This document shows positions 18,727 through 27,600 of a DNA stretch of 64,000 nt, piece by piece. Numbering within the stretch: the first letter of the stretch is position 1; every line of letters begins with the position of its first letter. The position numbers and the translations under genes are program-made. The DNA is taken from NCBI GenBank assembly GCA_965235095.1, contig OZ249405.1. One strand, given 5' to 3'. Source of the stretch: Fontibacterium abundans. GTDB lineage: Bacteria > Pseudomonadota > Alphaproteobacteria > Pelagibacterales > Pelagibacteraceae. The notes beneath the pieces are model-generated. The model ran no database searches. It was not told the DNA's origin and worked only from the letters and a program-made list of their open reading frames with translations.

Positions 18727-19353
18727 ATGATTGAGTTGTTTTATTACCCAACACCTAATGGTAGAAAAATTTCCATTCTTTTAGAGGAACTAGAGTTAAA
18801 ATATAAATTAACTAGAATTGATATTACTAATAACGAACAATTCTCAGAAAACTTTTTAAAAATAAGTCCTTTAAATAAAATTCCAGTTATAATTGACAAT
18901 CAAGAAACTGTTTTTGAATCTGGTGCTATATTAATTTTTCTAGCTAAAAAAAATAATTTTAAATTTTACCCTCAAAAATATGAGAAAAATATTAATGAAT
19001 GGTTAATGGTTCAAGTAAGTTTTGTTGGACCTATGTTGGGTCAGCTTCATTATTTTTATAAATTTAACAAAGGTAAAAGCGAGTATGCTGAAAATAGATT
19101 TTTAGAACTTGCAAAGAAGATTTATGAATATTTAGATGTGCAGCTTAGTAAGAATAAATATTTAGCATGCGATGAATATACAATTGCTGATATCGCGACT
19201 TTTCCATGGTTATGTCGTCATGAATGGCATGGGATTGGAATTAAAAAATATAAGAACTTATCTAGATGGTACGAAGAAATTTCTAAAAGACCCGCTGTTA
19301 TAAAAGGTTATGATCCTGAAAATTTAGGAGAAAAGATTCCTCTAGTTTCCTAA
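18727..19353 (+). CDS. Glutathione S-transferase family protein (YfcG/Ure2-like)
   Basis: 208 residues. The thioredoxin-like N-domain starts IELFYYPTPNGRKISILLEE and has the cis-Pro segment NKIPVIIDN and the glutathione-contact ESGAIL. An all-helical C-domain contains DEYTIADIATFPWLCRHEW. The TPNGRK start resembles the YfcG/Ure2p class with disulfide reductase activity. The ATG is at 18727, divergent from the isomerase gene with about 41 bases between; it overlaps the dksA 3' end by 4 bases. Confidence 0.87.
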   Translation: MIELFYYPTPNGRKISILLEELELKYKLTRIDITNNEQFSENFLKISPLNKIPVIIDNQETVFESGAILIFLAKKNNFKFYPQKYEKNINEWLMVQVSFVGPMLGQLHYFYKFNKGKSEYAENRFLELAKKIYEYLDVQLSKNKYLACDEYTIADIATFPWLCRHEWHGIGIKKYKNLSRWYEEISKRPAVIKGYDPENLGEKIPLVS

Positions 19354-19766
19354 CTGTCTGCGAATATTTTTTCTTCTCTCTCGTGTCGTTCTTGAGCTTC
19401 AACAGTCAAAGTTGCTATTGGTCTGGCTATTAATCTCTTTAAACCTATTTCTTCACCTGTCTCTTCACAGTAACCATAAGTATCGTCTTTAATTTTTTTA
19501 ACAGCTTTATCTATTTTAGAAATAAGTTTTTTATTTCGATTTACTGTTCTCATCTCGATAGCTTTACCTGTTTGCGAAGTTGCTTGGTCAACAACATCAG
19601 CGGAAGTATCGTTATCATCCAATTCATTAAAAAGTATTTTATCATTTTGAAGAGCTAACTCTTTCTTCCATTCTTCCAAAACTCTTCTGAAATACTCTTT
19701 ATGTTTTGCGCACATGTACTTTTCTTTAGCGCTGGGTGTGTAATTTTTTGGTAACTTTGTAGCCAT
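19350..19766 (-). CDS. dksA: RNA polymerase-binding transcription factor DksA
   Basis: Binds the secondary channel of RNA polymerase and, with ppGpp, modulates rRNA and amino-acid promoters. 138 residues: a coiled coil in the first two thirds with acidic tip DDNDTSADVVDQA (DxxDxA form), then the C-terminal globular part TYGYCEETGEEIGLKRLIAR. Only one of the four zinc cysteines is kept (GYC); the later pair is replaced (TVEAQERHE). This Cys-poor version is common in alphaproteobacteria. Divergent from the GT39 gene. Confidence 0.93.
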   Translation of the reverse strand: MATKLPKNYTPSAKEKYMCAKHKEYFRRVLEEWKKELALQNDKILFNELDDNDTSADVVDQATSQTGKAIEMRTVNRNKKLISKIDKAVKKIKDDTYGYCEETGEEIGLKRLIARPIATLTVEAQERHEREEKIFADS

Positions 19767-19834
19767 TAGGATGGGTGAATATAAGTGCCTTTTTTATAGT
19801 GTCAAGTTGCATTGAATCAATTAAATCATCACTA

Positions 19835-21208
19835 ATGATACAACCTGGTAAAGAAAAAAAAATTTTTTATCTATTATGTCTTTATCATTTAATTATTTGG
19901 ACCCTCGTACCGTATTTTTCTAATAAAAATTTACCCTTAGATGTAATTGAAGCGTTGGCATGGGGACAAGATTTTGACTTAGGTTACAATAAACATCCGC
20001 CTTTAAGCGCATGGATTCCAGGTTTGTTTTTTAAAATTTTTGGGAACAAAGATTGGGTTTATTATTTATTAAGCCAAATATTTATTGTCATTTCTTTTAT
20101 ATTTTTATGGAAACTGTCTTCATTTTTTTTAAAAAAAAAAATTCAAATTCTTTTATCTGTTTTAACAATAGAAGGTATTGCTTTTTACACATTTGAGACG
20201 CCTCAATTTAACGTAAATATTTGCCAAATACCTTTGTGGATTGGGACGATATATTTTTTTCTTAAATCTATAAAAAATAATAAAATTGCGGACTGGATTT
20301 TCTTAGGCACTTTTTCTGCTCTTGGTTTTTTAACAAAGTATATTTTTGCATATTTATTAATATCTCTATTTTTTTATTTAATTTATATTTTTTTTATTAG
20401 AAAAAAAATTAATTTTAATTTTTTATATACGGTACTAATTTTTTTCTTAATAACAGCTCCTCATTTTCAGTGGTTAATCCAAAATGATTTTACTACTATT
20501 TATTACGCTCTTAAACGCGGAGGGTTAAATGAATTTAATATTTACAATCATTTGTTAAATCCTTTTAAATTCTTAATGAGTCAAATTTTGATCTTATTGC
20601 CATTTCTTTTATTAATTTATTTACTAATAAAAAAAATAAAAATTAAACTACCTTTTGATAATCAAAAATTTATTTTTTTATTATTTTCTTTTTTACTTCC
20701 TTTCTTTTTAATTTTAATAACCTCAATGGTTACGGGCTCTAGAATAAGAACAATGTGGATGATTCCATTTTATTCTTTAGTTGGAGTTTTTTTTATATTT
20801 TTATATCAAGATAGTATTAATTTAAAAAAATTAAAAAGTTTTAATATTTTATTAATAATATTCTTAATCGTATCGCCAACATTATATTCCTTAAGATCAA
20901 TATATAATGATTCAAGAACCGGTTATGAAGGGAAAAAAATAGCATTACAAATTGAAAAAGATTGGAAAGCTTTTTCTAAAGACGAAATATCTAATGTTGG
21001 ATTTTCAGAATGGTATGCTGGAAATTTATCTTATCACTTAAGTAATAGACCAAAAGTCTTTTTGGAAGAGAATAATAATTTTTATAAAAAGCCAGCAGTT
21101 ATTATTGCGAAGGATATTGGTCCAAATTTATGTAATCGAAAAAATATAAATATTAAAAATATTGTATATAAAAAAATAGACAATCATGATGTATGTTTTA
21201 TTTTCTAA
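19835..21208 (+). CDS. Glycosyltransferase family 39 (ArnT/PMT-like) membrane protein
   Basis: About 457 residues from ATG 19835 (MIQPGKEKKIF); the frame also allows a GTG start 60 bases earlier, which I consider less likely because it would leave almost no divergent promoter space. The first periplasmic loop contains ALAWGQDFDLGYNKHPPLSAWI, the D-x-x-Y...HPP signature of lipid-linked sugar transferases such as ArnT and family 39 enzymes. About ten to eleven membrane helices follow, then a soluble tail. It probably moves a polyprenyl-phosphate-linked sugar to an envelope acceptor. The GT2 gene 4 bases downstream may make the lipid-linked donor. Confidence 0.85.
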   Translation: MIQPGKEKKIFYLLCLYHLIIWTLVPYFSNKNLPLDVIEALAWGQDFDLGYNKHPPLSAWIPGLFFKIFGNKDWVYYLLSQIFIVISFIFLWKLSSFFLKKKIQILLSVLTIEGIAFYTFETPQFNVNICQIPLWIGTIYFFLKSIKNNKIADWIFLGTFSALGFLTKYIFAYLLISLFFYLIYIFFIRKKINFNFLYTVLIFFLITAPHFQWLIQNDFTTIYYALKRGGLNEFNIYNHLLNPFKFLMSQILILLPFLLLIYLLIKKIKIKLPFDNQKFIFLLFSFLLPFFLILITSMVTGSRIRTMWMIPFYSLVGVFFIFLYQDSINLKKLKSFNILLIIFLIVSPTLYSLRSIYNDSRTGYEGKKIALQIEKDWKAFSKDEISNVGFSEWYAGNLSYHLSNRPKVFLEENNNFYKKPAVIIAKDIGPNLCNRKNINIKNIVYKKIDNHDVCFIF

Positions 21209-21212
21209 ATAA

Positions 21213-22043
21213 ATGAAAACTTATAAAATTTTAATTCCAGTTTTTAATGACTGGGAATCTCTTTTTAATCTTTTAAGCAAGATACATGATTTAAAAATTA
21301 ATAATCTTGGTCATATAAAGATTTTAATAATTGATGATTGTTCGACGGAATTATTAGATAAAAAAATAGAGTTTCATTCATTTGCGGACATAGAAATAAT
21401 TAAAAATTCAAAAAATGTTGGTCATGGCAAAAGTATTGCTAGTGGAATTAATTATTTAAGTAAAAAAAACGATTTTGATTATCTAATTGTTATGGATGGA
21501 GATGGTGAAGATAGACCTGAAGAAGTAAAAGAATTAATATTAAAATCTATTGAAATTCCTTCTGTAACTATTACTGCAAATCGCATTAAACGTTCTGAAA
21601 GTGCATTTTTTAAATTATCTTATCATTTGCATAAAATTTTAACTCTAGTTCTTACTGGTTATTCAATAAAATTTGGAAATTTTATGTGCATTCCTAAGCA
21701 AGATTTAAATTTAATAGTTTCTAATAAAAATCTTTTTATAAGTTTTTCTGGAACTGTTGCTAAATTTATAAAAAACAAAACAGATATACCCTCAATAAGA
21801 GGAGTTAGATATCACGGTCCTACTAAAATGAGTTTTTTAAAACTTATTAGACATTCTCTGCTGATCATCTCAACCTTTAGAAAAGAGGTCACTATTAGAT
21901 TGTCTATATTATTCTTAATATATTCAACGTTGATATTTTATTTTTTTAAAAACACTTTTTTATTACTTTTGTTGCCAGTGGCTATAGCTAATACATTAAT
22001 TATCTTCACTCTTTTTTTTCTTTACGAAAAAAACTCTTCTTAA
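21213..22043 (+). CDS. Glycosyltransferase family 2, dolichyl/undecaprenyl-phosphate sugar synthase-like
   Basis: 276 residues. GT-A domain: KILIPVFNDWESLFNLL at the N-terminus, IIDDCSTE (nucleotide-binding Asp), NVGHGKSIASGI, and the metal motif MDGDGEDRPEE at about 94-104. Two hydrophobic helices at the C-terminus (about 228-270) anchor it. This layout resembles polyprenyl-phosphate mannose/glucose synthases. It is translationally close to the GT39 gene, a common donor-synthase plus transferase pair. Sugar identity is unknown. Confidence 0.85.
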   Translation: MKTYKILIPVFNDWESLFNLLSKIHDLKINNLGHIKILIIDDCSTELLDKKIEFHSFADIEIIKNSKNVGHGKSIASGINYLSKKNDFDYLIVMDGDGEDRPEEVKELILKSIEIPSVTITANRIKRSESAFFKLSYHLHKILTLVLTGYSIKFGNFMCIPKQDLNLIVSNKNLFISFSGTVAKFIKNKTDIPSIRGVRYHGPTKMSFLKLIRHSLLIISTFRKEVTIRLSILFLIYSTLIFYFFKNTFLLLLLPVAIANTLIIFTLFFLYEKNSS

Positions 22044-22050
22044 AAAAGAA

Positions 22051-23070
22051 CTATTTAATTCCTAAGCGTTTATGTATCTGGGTGGATGATGTTGTATATT
22101 GAAAAACAAAATTCTCATTTGGTCTTGCTCTAGCAAAACATTCTCTAGCTGCTAAAGCGCCTTCATGAAATCCAGATAGAATTAACTTAAGCTTTCCGGG
22201 ATAAGCACAAATATCTCCAATAGCAAAGATACCCTCCTCATTAGTTTGAAAATTTTTTGTATTAACTAAAATAGATTTCTCTTCTAAATTTAATCCCCAA
22301 TTTGCAATTGGACCAAGTTCCATCTTAAGTCCAAAAAAAGCTATTACTGAGTCTATTTTTAAAACTTCCATTGCTTCATTATTTTTTTGTATTTCAATAT
22401 TTTCTAATTTTATATCTCCATTAATTCCTTTGAGTTGATAAAAGGTTTTAATTTCAATTTTTCCTGATTTAGCAATTTCTTTAATCTTATTTAATGTATG
22501 CGGCGCTCCCTTAAAATCATCTCTTCTATGAACTAAATAAACTTTTTTTGCGATATTTGATAACTCTAAAGTCCAATCTAGAGCCGAATCTCCTCCTCCA
22601 AATATAGCAACTGTTTGATCTTTAAATTTAGATTTGTCTTTAACGGAATAGTAAAAACCTTTTCCTTCAAATTTCTCAGCATTTTTAATATCTACTTTTC
22701 TAGGCTCGAAAGACCCAACTCCACCAGCTATAATAATATTAGGTGTTTCAAAAATTTTATTATCGCTTGTAATAACCTGCCATAATTTATTATTTTTTTT
22801 TAATTCGTTAACTCTTTGGTTAAGATGAAACTCTGGTTTAAAGGGTTTTATTTGTGCAGATAAATTTTTTATAAGATCCTCTCCTGTGCAATCTGGAACT
22901 CCGGGGATGTCATAAATGGGTTTGTCAGGATAAAGCTCTATACACTGTCCGCCTATTTTATCTAAATTATCAATAACATGAGCGTTAAGACCTAAAATAC
23001 CAAGTTCAAAAACTGAAAACAATCCAACAGGTCCTGCCCCAATGATTACAGCGTCGGTTTTAATTGTCAT
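22051..23070 (-). CDS. Ferredoxin--NADP+ reductase (thioredoxin-reductase-like type)
   Basis: 339-residue flavoprotein. FAD motif IIGAGPVGLFSVFELG at about 9-24, then the long IELYPDKPIYDIPG segment typical of TrxR-like FNR, which lacks the CxxC of true thioredoxin reductases. NADPH motif VAIFGGGDSALDW, and the C-terminal FAD contact GIFAIGDICAYPGKLKL. It follows the 2Fe-2S ferredoxin gene by one base on the same strand, so the two almost certainly pass electrons to each other. The position next to proteorhodopsin fits SAR11 gene order as I recall it. Confidence 0.92.
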   Translation of the reverse strand: MTIKTDAVIIGAGPVGLFSVFELGILGLNAHVIDNLDKIGGQCIELYPDKPIYDIPGVPDCTGEDLIKNLSAQIKPFKPEFHLNQRVNELKKNNKLWQVITSDNKIFETPNIIIAGGVGSFEPRKVDIKNAEKFEGKGFYYSVKDKSKFKDQTVAIFGGGDSALDWTLELSNIAKKVYLVHRRDDFKGAPHTLNKIKEIAKSGKIEIKTFYQLKGINGDIKLENIEIQKNNEAMEVLKIDSVIAFFGLKMELGPIANWGLNLEEKSILVNTKNFQTNEEGIFAIGDICAYPGKLKLILSGFHEGALAARECFARARPNENFVFQYTTSSTQIHKRLGIK

Positions 23071-23071
23071 A

Positions 23072-23392
23072 TTAACTTTGTTTTTTTGGCATCCTGACTA
23101 CTATACCATCAAGATCATTTGTAATAATAATCTGGCAACTTAGTCTGCTCGACTTGTCTGCGTCTTGAACAAAATCAATCATATCTTGCTCTGACTCTTG
23201 GGCCTTTGGAATTTTGTTTAAAAAATTATCATCAACATAAACATGACAAGTTGCACAAGCGCAAGAACCACCGCAATCAGCATCAATACCTGGAACAGAA
23301 TGTTTTATGGCCCCTTCCATTATTGAATAACCAACTGGCATTTCTATTTGATGTTCTTTTCCGTTATGTTCTATATAAGTAATTTTTGGCAT
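23072..23392 (-). CDS. [2Fe-2S] ferredoxin, adrenodoxin/putidaredoxin type
   Basis: 106 residues. Cluster ligands Cys40, Cys46, Cys49 (C-x5-C-x2-C in ADCGGSCACATC) and Cys86 in SSRLSCQI. The C-terminal GIVVRMPKKQ is family-typical. It may serve oxygenases, Fe-S assembly or reductive steps, reduced by the reductase encoded directly downstream. The divergent epimerase gene begins 36 bases away. Confidence 0.95.
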   Translation of the reverse strand: MPKITYIEHNGKEHQIEMPVGYSIMEGAIKHSVPGIDADCGGSCACATCHVYVDDNFLNKIPKAQESEQDMIDFVQDADKSSRLSCQIIITNDLDGIVVRMPKKQS

Positions 23393-23428
23393 TAAATTAA
23401 AAACCTTAGATCATATAACAGTGAATTT

Positions 23429-24430
23429 ATGTTTTTAAAATTACAATTTGTTAAAAAAAAATTTTTTTTAAAAGATTCTTTTAGAATATCAAGAGAAAAC
23501 AAAAAATTCATAAAAACGATAATAATAAAGCTTACAGAAAACGATAGAAGCGGTTTTGCAGAATGCGTTCCTTACAAAAGATATGGAGAAACTCAAGAAA
23601 AAATATTTTTACATTTAAAAAACAATGAATATGAGATCACACGACTAATTAGACAAAATAGACTTCAAGAAATTAAATATTTATCCTTAAGAACAGCTCT
23701 AGAATTAGCTTTTAAACACCTTAACATAAAAAAAAATGAAAAAAATTATTTAAGTAAAAAATACCAAACTTCAATTACCATTCCTATATTTGGCCAAGAA
23801 AAGCTTGAGAAAATAATTCATAAATTTAAAAATGTTAATTTTATTAAAGTAAAAGTTAATAAAAATAACATTTTAAAGACGATTAAATTTATAAATAAAA
23901 AATGTCCTAAATCAAAGATAATAATTGATGCTAATGAAGGTTTAAATTTTATACTATTAAAAAAAATTATTAAAGATTTAGAAAAATTAAATGTAATTAT
24001 TATAGAACAACCATTTAAATATGGCTTAGACTATAAACTTGTAAATATTAAAACAAAAATATTATTTTGCGCCGATGAGTCTTTTCACATTAACAATAAA
24101 AATAAAATTTTAAAGTACTACCAGGTAATAAACCTAAAATTAGATAAATTTGGTGGCTTAAGTAAAAGTCTTGAAATTATTAAATTTTTAAAAACAAAAA
24201 ATAAAAAAATTTTATTAGGATGTATGGTCAGTTCGTCGTTATCGATTATTCCTGCCTTAACACTTGCAAAGTATTGTAATTTTTTAGATCTTGATGGTGC
24301 TTATTTCCTAAAAAAAGATTTTAAAAATGGGATTACTTATAAAGATAGCAATTTGCTTTTAAATAAGAATTTTATTAGCTTAAATAAAAAAGGCCCCCAA
24401 GAAAATCTTGAGGGCCTTTTTAAAAATTAG
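23429..24430 (+). CDS. Enolase-superfamily enzyme, probable L-Ala-D/L-Glu (dipeptide) epimerase
   Basis: 333 residues with the muconate-lactonising / AEE subgroup layout. The N-terminal capping domain has FAECVPYKRYGET. The barrel carries KxK at Lys140/Lys142, Asp167 in IIDANEG, Glu193 in IIEQP, Asp216-Glu217 in CADES, the second Lys in NLKLDKFGGL (237/240) and GCMVSSSLS. This set matches dipeptide epimerases used in murein peptide recycling. The last 14 residues (KKGPQENLEGLFKN) are encoded by a transcription-terminator hairpin. The exact dipeptide is not inferable. Confidence 0.82.
   Translation: MFLKLQFVKKKFFLKDSFRISRENKKFIKTIIIKLTENDRSGFAECVPYKRYGETQEKIFLHLKNNEYEITRLIRQNRLQEIKYLSLRTALELAFKHLNIKKNEKNYLSKKYQTSITIPIFGQEKLEKIIHKFKNVNFIKVKVNKNNILKTIKFINKKCPKSKIIIDANEGLNFILLKKIIKDLEKLNVIIIEQPFKYGLDYKLVNIKTKILFCADESFHINNKNKILKYYQVINLKLDKFGGLSKSLEIIKFLKTKNKKILLGCMVSSSLSIIPALTLAKYCNFLDLDGAYFLKKDFKNGITYKDSNLLLNKNFISLNKKGPQENLEGLFKN
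24387..24421. terminator. Bidirectional terminator between epimerase and proteorhodopsin genes
   Basis: A 16-base stem with one mismatch: AAAAAGGCCCCCAAGA, loop AAA, TCTTGAGGGCCTTTTT. The A/T flanks give a U-tract on either strand. It is 20 bases past the proteorhodopsin stop and lies inside the last codons of the convergent epimerase gene. One of the strongest intrinsic terminators visible in the window. Confidence 0.88.
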
Positions 24431-24440
24431 TTAATTATTA

Positions 24441-25142
24441 TTACTTACTTCCAGCAGGCGTTAAGCTTGCTGCAGTTTTGTAAATAACTAAACCAAATAA
24501 TATTTTATTAATAAAGTCTGCCAAGTTGTAAACAAGGTTTAAAGTAACCTCATTTGCAGAACCTGTCATATAACCAAAAAGATATCCTAATGGGTATACA
24601 GACCAACCGATTGTTACAATCCATTTACAGAATTCAAAACAATCTTTTGCGGCACCTGATAGTCTTGCTGCTTCACGACCAGCTTCACCTGAGAAAATTT
24701 CATATAAAATGAAAATCCATCCGGCCATACCAATAATAAAACCAGCGTTAATATTCATATATCCAGCTTCGCCAAGATATCCGCCTACTAACATAACTAA
24801 TGTTCCTAAAAATAATCTCCAAAAAATTCCTGAAGAAACTTTTTTTACAGCTGAAAGAATAAAGTAAAATTCAATCATTAATAACGGAACTGTTAATAAC
24901 CAATCAATATATCTAAATACTGTTGGTGATGTACCTGTGCTTACCCAGACTTCTCTCATGTACATGTAATGCACAAATGCAATACCTGTAACTAGACCTG
25001 ATAAAGTCATTGACGTTCTCCAAGAAGCTTTTACTGAATTTCTTTCTATGAAAAAGAAAAACGTACTAGCTAACAAGGCCATTGATATTAACCAGAATGT
25101 AATTCCAGTAATATCACTAGATTGTAGAAGAGTTGTTTTCAT
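24441..25142 (-). CDS. Proteorhodopsin, green-tuned light-driven proton pump
   Basis: Seven-helix retinal protein of 233 residues in the inner membrane. Key residues, numbered in this protein with the reference offset of 17: His58 (H75), proton acceptor Asp80 (D97) in RYIDWLLTVPLL, proton donor Glu91 (E108), and Schiff-base Lys213 in DFINKILFG. The spectral-tuning position equivalent to 105 is Leu88, which in characterised proteorhodopsins gives green absorption. The mRNA has a good ribosome site (AGAGGA, 6 bases before ATG) and a strong terminator, so it is probably highly expressed. Retinal is made by the divergent crtIBY-blh cluster. Confidence 0.98.
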   Translation of the reverse strand: MKTTLLQSSDITGITFWLISMALLASTFFFFIERNSVKASWRTSMTLSGLVTGIAFVHYMYMREVWVSTGTSPTVFRYIDWLLTVPLLMIEFYFILSAVKKVSSGIFWRLFLGTLVMLVGGYLGEAGYMNINAGFIIGMAGWIFILYEIFSGEAGREAARLSGAAKDCFEFCKWIVTIGWSVYPLGYLFGYMTGSANEVTLNLVYNLADFINKILFGLVIYKTAASLTPAGSK

Positions 25143-25208
25143 TAAATCCTCTGTTTGTTAATTTAAGTGAGGCTAAAACTAAAGTAATTTGGTATTTTTT
25201 AAAAGAAA

Positions 25209-25238
25209 ATTAAATTTAATTAAATCAATGATTTTCAA
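25209..25238 (-). promoter_or_regulatory. Candidate proteorhodopsin promoter
   Basis: On the minus strand TTGAAA (25238-25233) and TTTAAT (25214-25209) are spaced by 18 bases, a sigma-70-like arrangement about 65 bases upstream of the proteorhodopsin start. The region is very AT-rich, so chance matches are common. Confidence 0.35.
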
Positions 25239-25251
25239 ACGTTTTTACAGT

Positions 25252-25257
25252 TATAAT
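25252..25257 (+). promoter_or_regulatory. Candidate -10 element for crtI operon
   Basis: Perfect TATAAT about 38 bases before the crtI start codon, in the 153-base gap divergent from proteorhodopsin. No convincing -35 hexamer is seen at the usual spacing. Confidence 0.35.
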
Positions 25258-25295
25258 TAGCGTTAAAATAGAAGTATTAATGAATCAGTAAGTAA

Positions 25296-26771
25296 ATGAG
25301 CAAAAAAGCAATAATTATAGGTTCAGGTTTTGGAGGAATTGCATCGGCAATTAGATTGAGAGCCATGAATTATGATGTCACTTTGATTGAAAAAAATTCT
25401 GATTTAGGGGGAAGAGCAAGAACATTTTATAAAAATGGATACACATTTGACGCTGGTCCTACCGTAATAACGGCTCCGTATCTTATTGAAGAACTATTTT
25501 TACTTTTTAAAAAAAATATTAATGATTATGTAAAAATTGTACCATTAAAAACTTGGTACCAATTTATATTCAGTGATTTATCCAAATTTAATTATACTGA
25601 TAATCATAAAACCAATTTATCAGAAATATCAAAAGTTGATTCTAAAGATATTGTTGGATTTGAGAAATTACTAAAATTTTCAGAGAAAATATTTAATAAA
25701 GGCTATTTAGAGTTGGCAGACAAACCGTTCTCTAATTTCTTTTTTATGTTAAAACAAATACCTGCTTTGTTAATTCTTAAGAGTTATCTTTCTGTATATA
25801 AATTTGTATCTAAATTTTTAAAAAACGAAAAGTTAAGAAAAATTTTCAGTGTCCATCCTCTTTTAGTTGGTGGAAACCCATTTTCAACAACTTCAATTTA
25901 TGCATTAATTTTATTTTTAGAAAAAAAATGGGGAGTTCATTATGCTTTAGGCGGCACAGGAAAAATTATTACTGGACTGGAAAAACTAATGAATGAAATT
26001 GGAGTTAAAATTATTAAAAATGATGAGGTAATCAAAATAATAACAGACAAAAAAAAGATTTCTGGAGTTATAACTAAAAGCAATAAAACAATTAATGCAG
26101 AAATTGTTGTTTGTAATGCGGATCCTCCATTTGTGTATAAATATTTATTAGATGAAAAACAAAATACATTTTTATTTGAAAAAAAAATAAAAAGAATGAA
26201 TTATTCAATGGGATTATTTGTTTACTATTTTGGATCTAAAAAGAAATATAATGATGTTGAGCACCACACAATTTATTTTGGAGATACGTATAAAGATTTA
26301 TTAAATAAAATTTTTGAAGAAAAAGTATTAACTGACGATATAAGTTATTATCTTCATAGACCAACAGCAACAGATCCTACTATGGCTCCAAAAGATAGAG
26401 ATTGTTTTTATGTATTGGTGCCGGTTCCAAATAACTTATCTAAAATAAAATGGAATGAAGAAGCAGAGAAATTTAAAAAAATAATAATAAAAAAATTAAG
26501 CTCAACTTTATTGCCTAATATTGAAGAATATATAGAAAATGATTTTTACATCACGCCTGACTACTTTGAGAAAGAACTCAGAACACTTCACGGATCAGGA
26601 TTTTCAATTCAACCACTATTCTCACAGTCTGCCTACTTTAGATTTCACAATAAATCTGAAATATATGAAGGCTTATTCTTTGTTGGTGCAGGAACGCATC
26701 CAGGGGCTGGAATTCCAGGTGTTTTATCCTCTGCTAAAATTTTAGACAGAATTGTTCCTAAGATTCTATGA
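25296..26771 (+). CDS. crtI: Phytoene desaturase
   Basis: Converts phytoene to lycopene by four desaturations, FAD-dependent and membrane-associated. The N-terminal dinucleotide fold is IIGSGFGGIASAIRLRAMNY (from residue 7), followed by EKNSDLGGRARTFYKNGYTF and FDAGPTVIT. The C-terminal signature is FVGAGTHPGAGIPGVLSSAK. Length 491 is normal. First gene of crtI-crtB-crtY-blh; its stop overlaps the crtB start by 4 bases. Confidence 0.96.
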   Translation: MSKKAIIIGSGFGGIASAIRLRAMNYDVTLIEKNSDLGGRARTFYKNGYTFDAGPTVITAPYLIEELFLLFKKNINDYVKIVPLKTWYQFIFSDLSKFNYTDNHKTNLSEISKVDSKDIVGFEKLLKFSEKIFNKGYLELADKPFSNFFFMLKQIPALLILKSYLSVYKFVSKFLKNEKLRKIFSVHPLLVGGNPFSTTSIYALILFLEKKWGVHYALGGTGKIITGLEKLMNEIGVKIIKNDEVIKIITDKKKISGVITKSNKTINAEIVVCNADPPFVYKYLLDEKQNTFLFEKKIKRMNYSMGLFVYYFGSKKKYNDVEHHTIYFGDTYKDLLNKIFEEKVLTDDISYYLHRPTATDPTMAPKDRDCFYVLVPVPNNLSKIKWNEEAEKFKKIIIKKLSSTLLPNIEEYIENDFYITPDYFEKELRTLHGSGFSIQPLFSQSAYFRFHNKSEIYEGLFFVGAGTHPGAGIPGVLSSAKILDRIVPKIL

Positions 26772-27586
26772 AATTAGAATTTTATATAAAACATTATGGA
26801 AAATCATTTTATTGGGCAGGTAAATTTTTAAAAAAAGATATATTTGCGGACTGTTCAATTCTTTATGCCTTTTGCAGAATTGCAGATGATCTTGTTGATA
26901 ATAATAAGAATTCAAAGAGTAAAATTAATAAATTTATAAAAAAGTATTCAAATGTAAAATCTAAAAATATAATTATTAATCAATTTAAAAAAATTCAAAT
27001 TAAATATAATATTCCAAATAAATTTATTAATGACTTATTTTACGGAATAAAATTAGATACAAAAACTGTAAAAATTAAATCTAAAGAAGAAATAATTAAA
27101 TATTCATATTATGTGGCCGGCACTGTGGGGGCAATGATGGCTCATATATTTAGCACAACTCATCCTAAAGCAATAAAGCATGCAATTGATCTTGGAATAG
27201 CCATGCAATTAACTAATATTGCAAGAGATGTGGTTACAGATGCAAAATTAGGAAGAATTTATTTACCTCAAAAATTTTTTAGACAAAATATTAAAGTGAA
27301 AGACATAGTTAATGAAAATTTTGATCGAAGTAAATTGTTTGCAGCTATTACTAAAATTATTATTATGTCTGAAAAATTTTATAAAAGTGGCAATAATGGA
27401 ATTAAATATTTACCACGGGCAATTAGATTTCCAATATTTCTTGCAAGTTCATTATATCAAAGAATTGGAGTAAAAATTATTAATAGCAATTTAAATAAAT
27501 ATTTTAATTCTAGAATATATGTTGGTTTTTTTGAAAAATTATTTATTACTTTAAAAACATCTTTTATCTTTAATTTTAAATATTAA
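26768..27586 (+). CDS. crtB: Phytoene synthase
   Basis: Condenses two geranylgeranyl diphosphates to phytoene. Both Asp-rich motifs are visible: ADDLVD at 39-44 and NIARDVVTDAKLGRIYLP later. The N-terminal SFYWAGKFL and FCRIADD are squalene/phytoene synthase landmarks. At 272 residues it is slightly shorter than many CrtB proteins (about 300). It overlaps crtI by 4 bases. The GGPP it needs is not supplied by a crtE gene in this cluster. Confidence 0.94.
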   Translation: MKLEFYIKHYGKSFYWAGKFLKKDIFADCSILYAFCRIADDLVDNNKNSKSKINKFIKKYSNVKSKNIIINQFKKIQIKYNIPNKFINDLFYGIKLDTKTVKIKSKEEIIKYSYYVAGTVGAMMAHIFSTTHPKAIKHAIDLGIAMQLTNIARDVVTDAKLGRIYLPQKFFRQNIKVKDIVNENFDRSKLFAAITKIIIMSEKFYKSGNNGIKYLPRAIRFPIFLASSLYQRIGVKIINSNLNKYFNSRIYVGFFEKLFITLKTSFIFNFKY

Positions 27587-27600
27587 ATTAACAATTCTTA

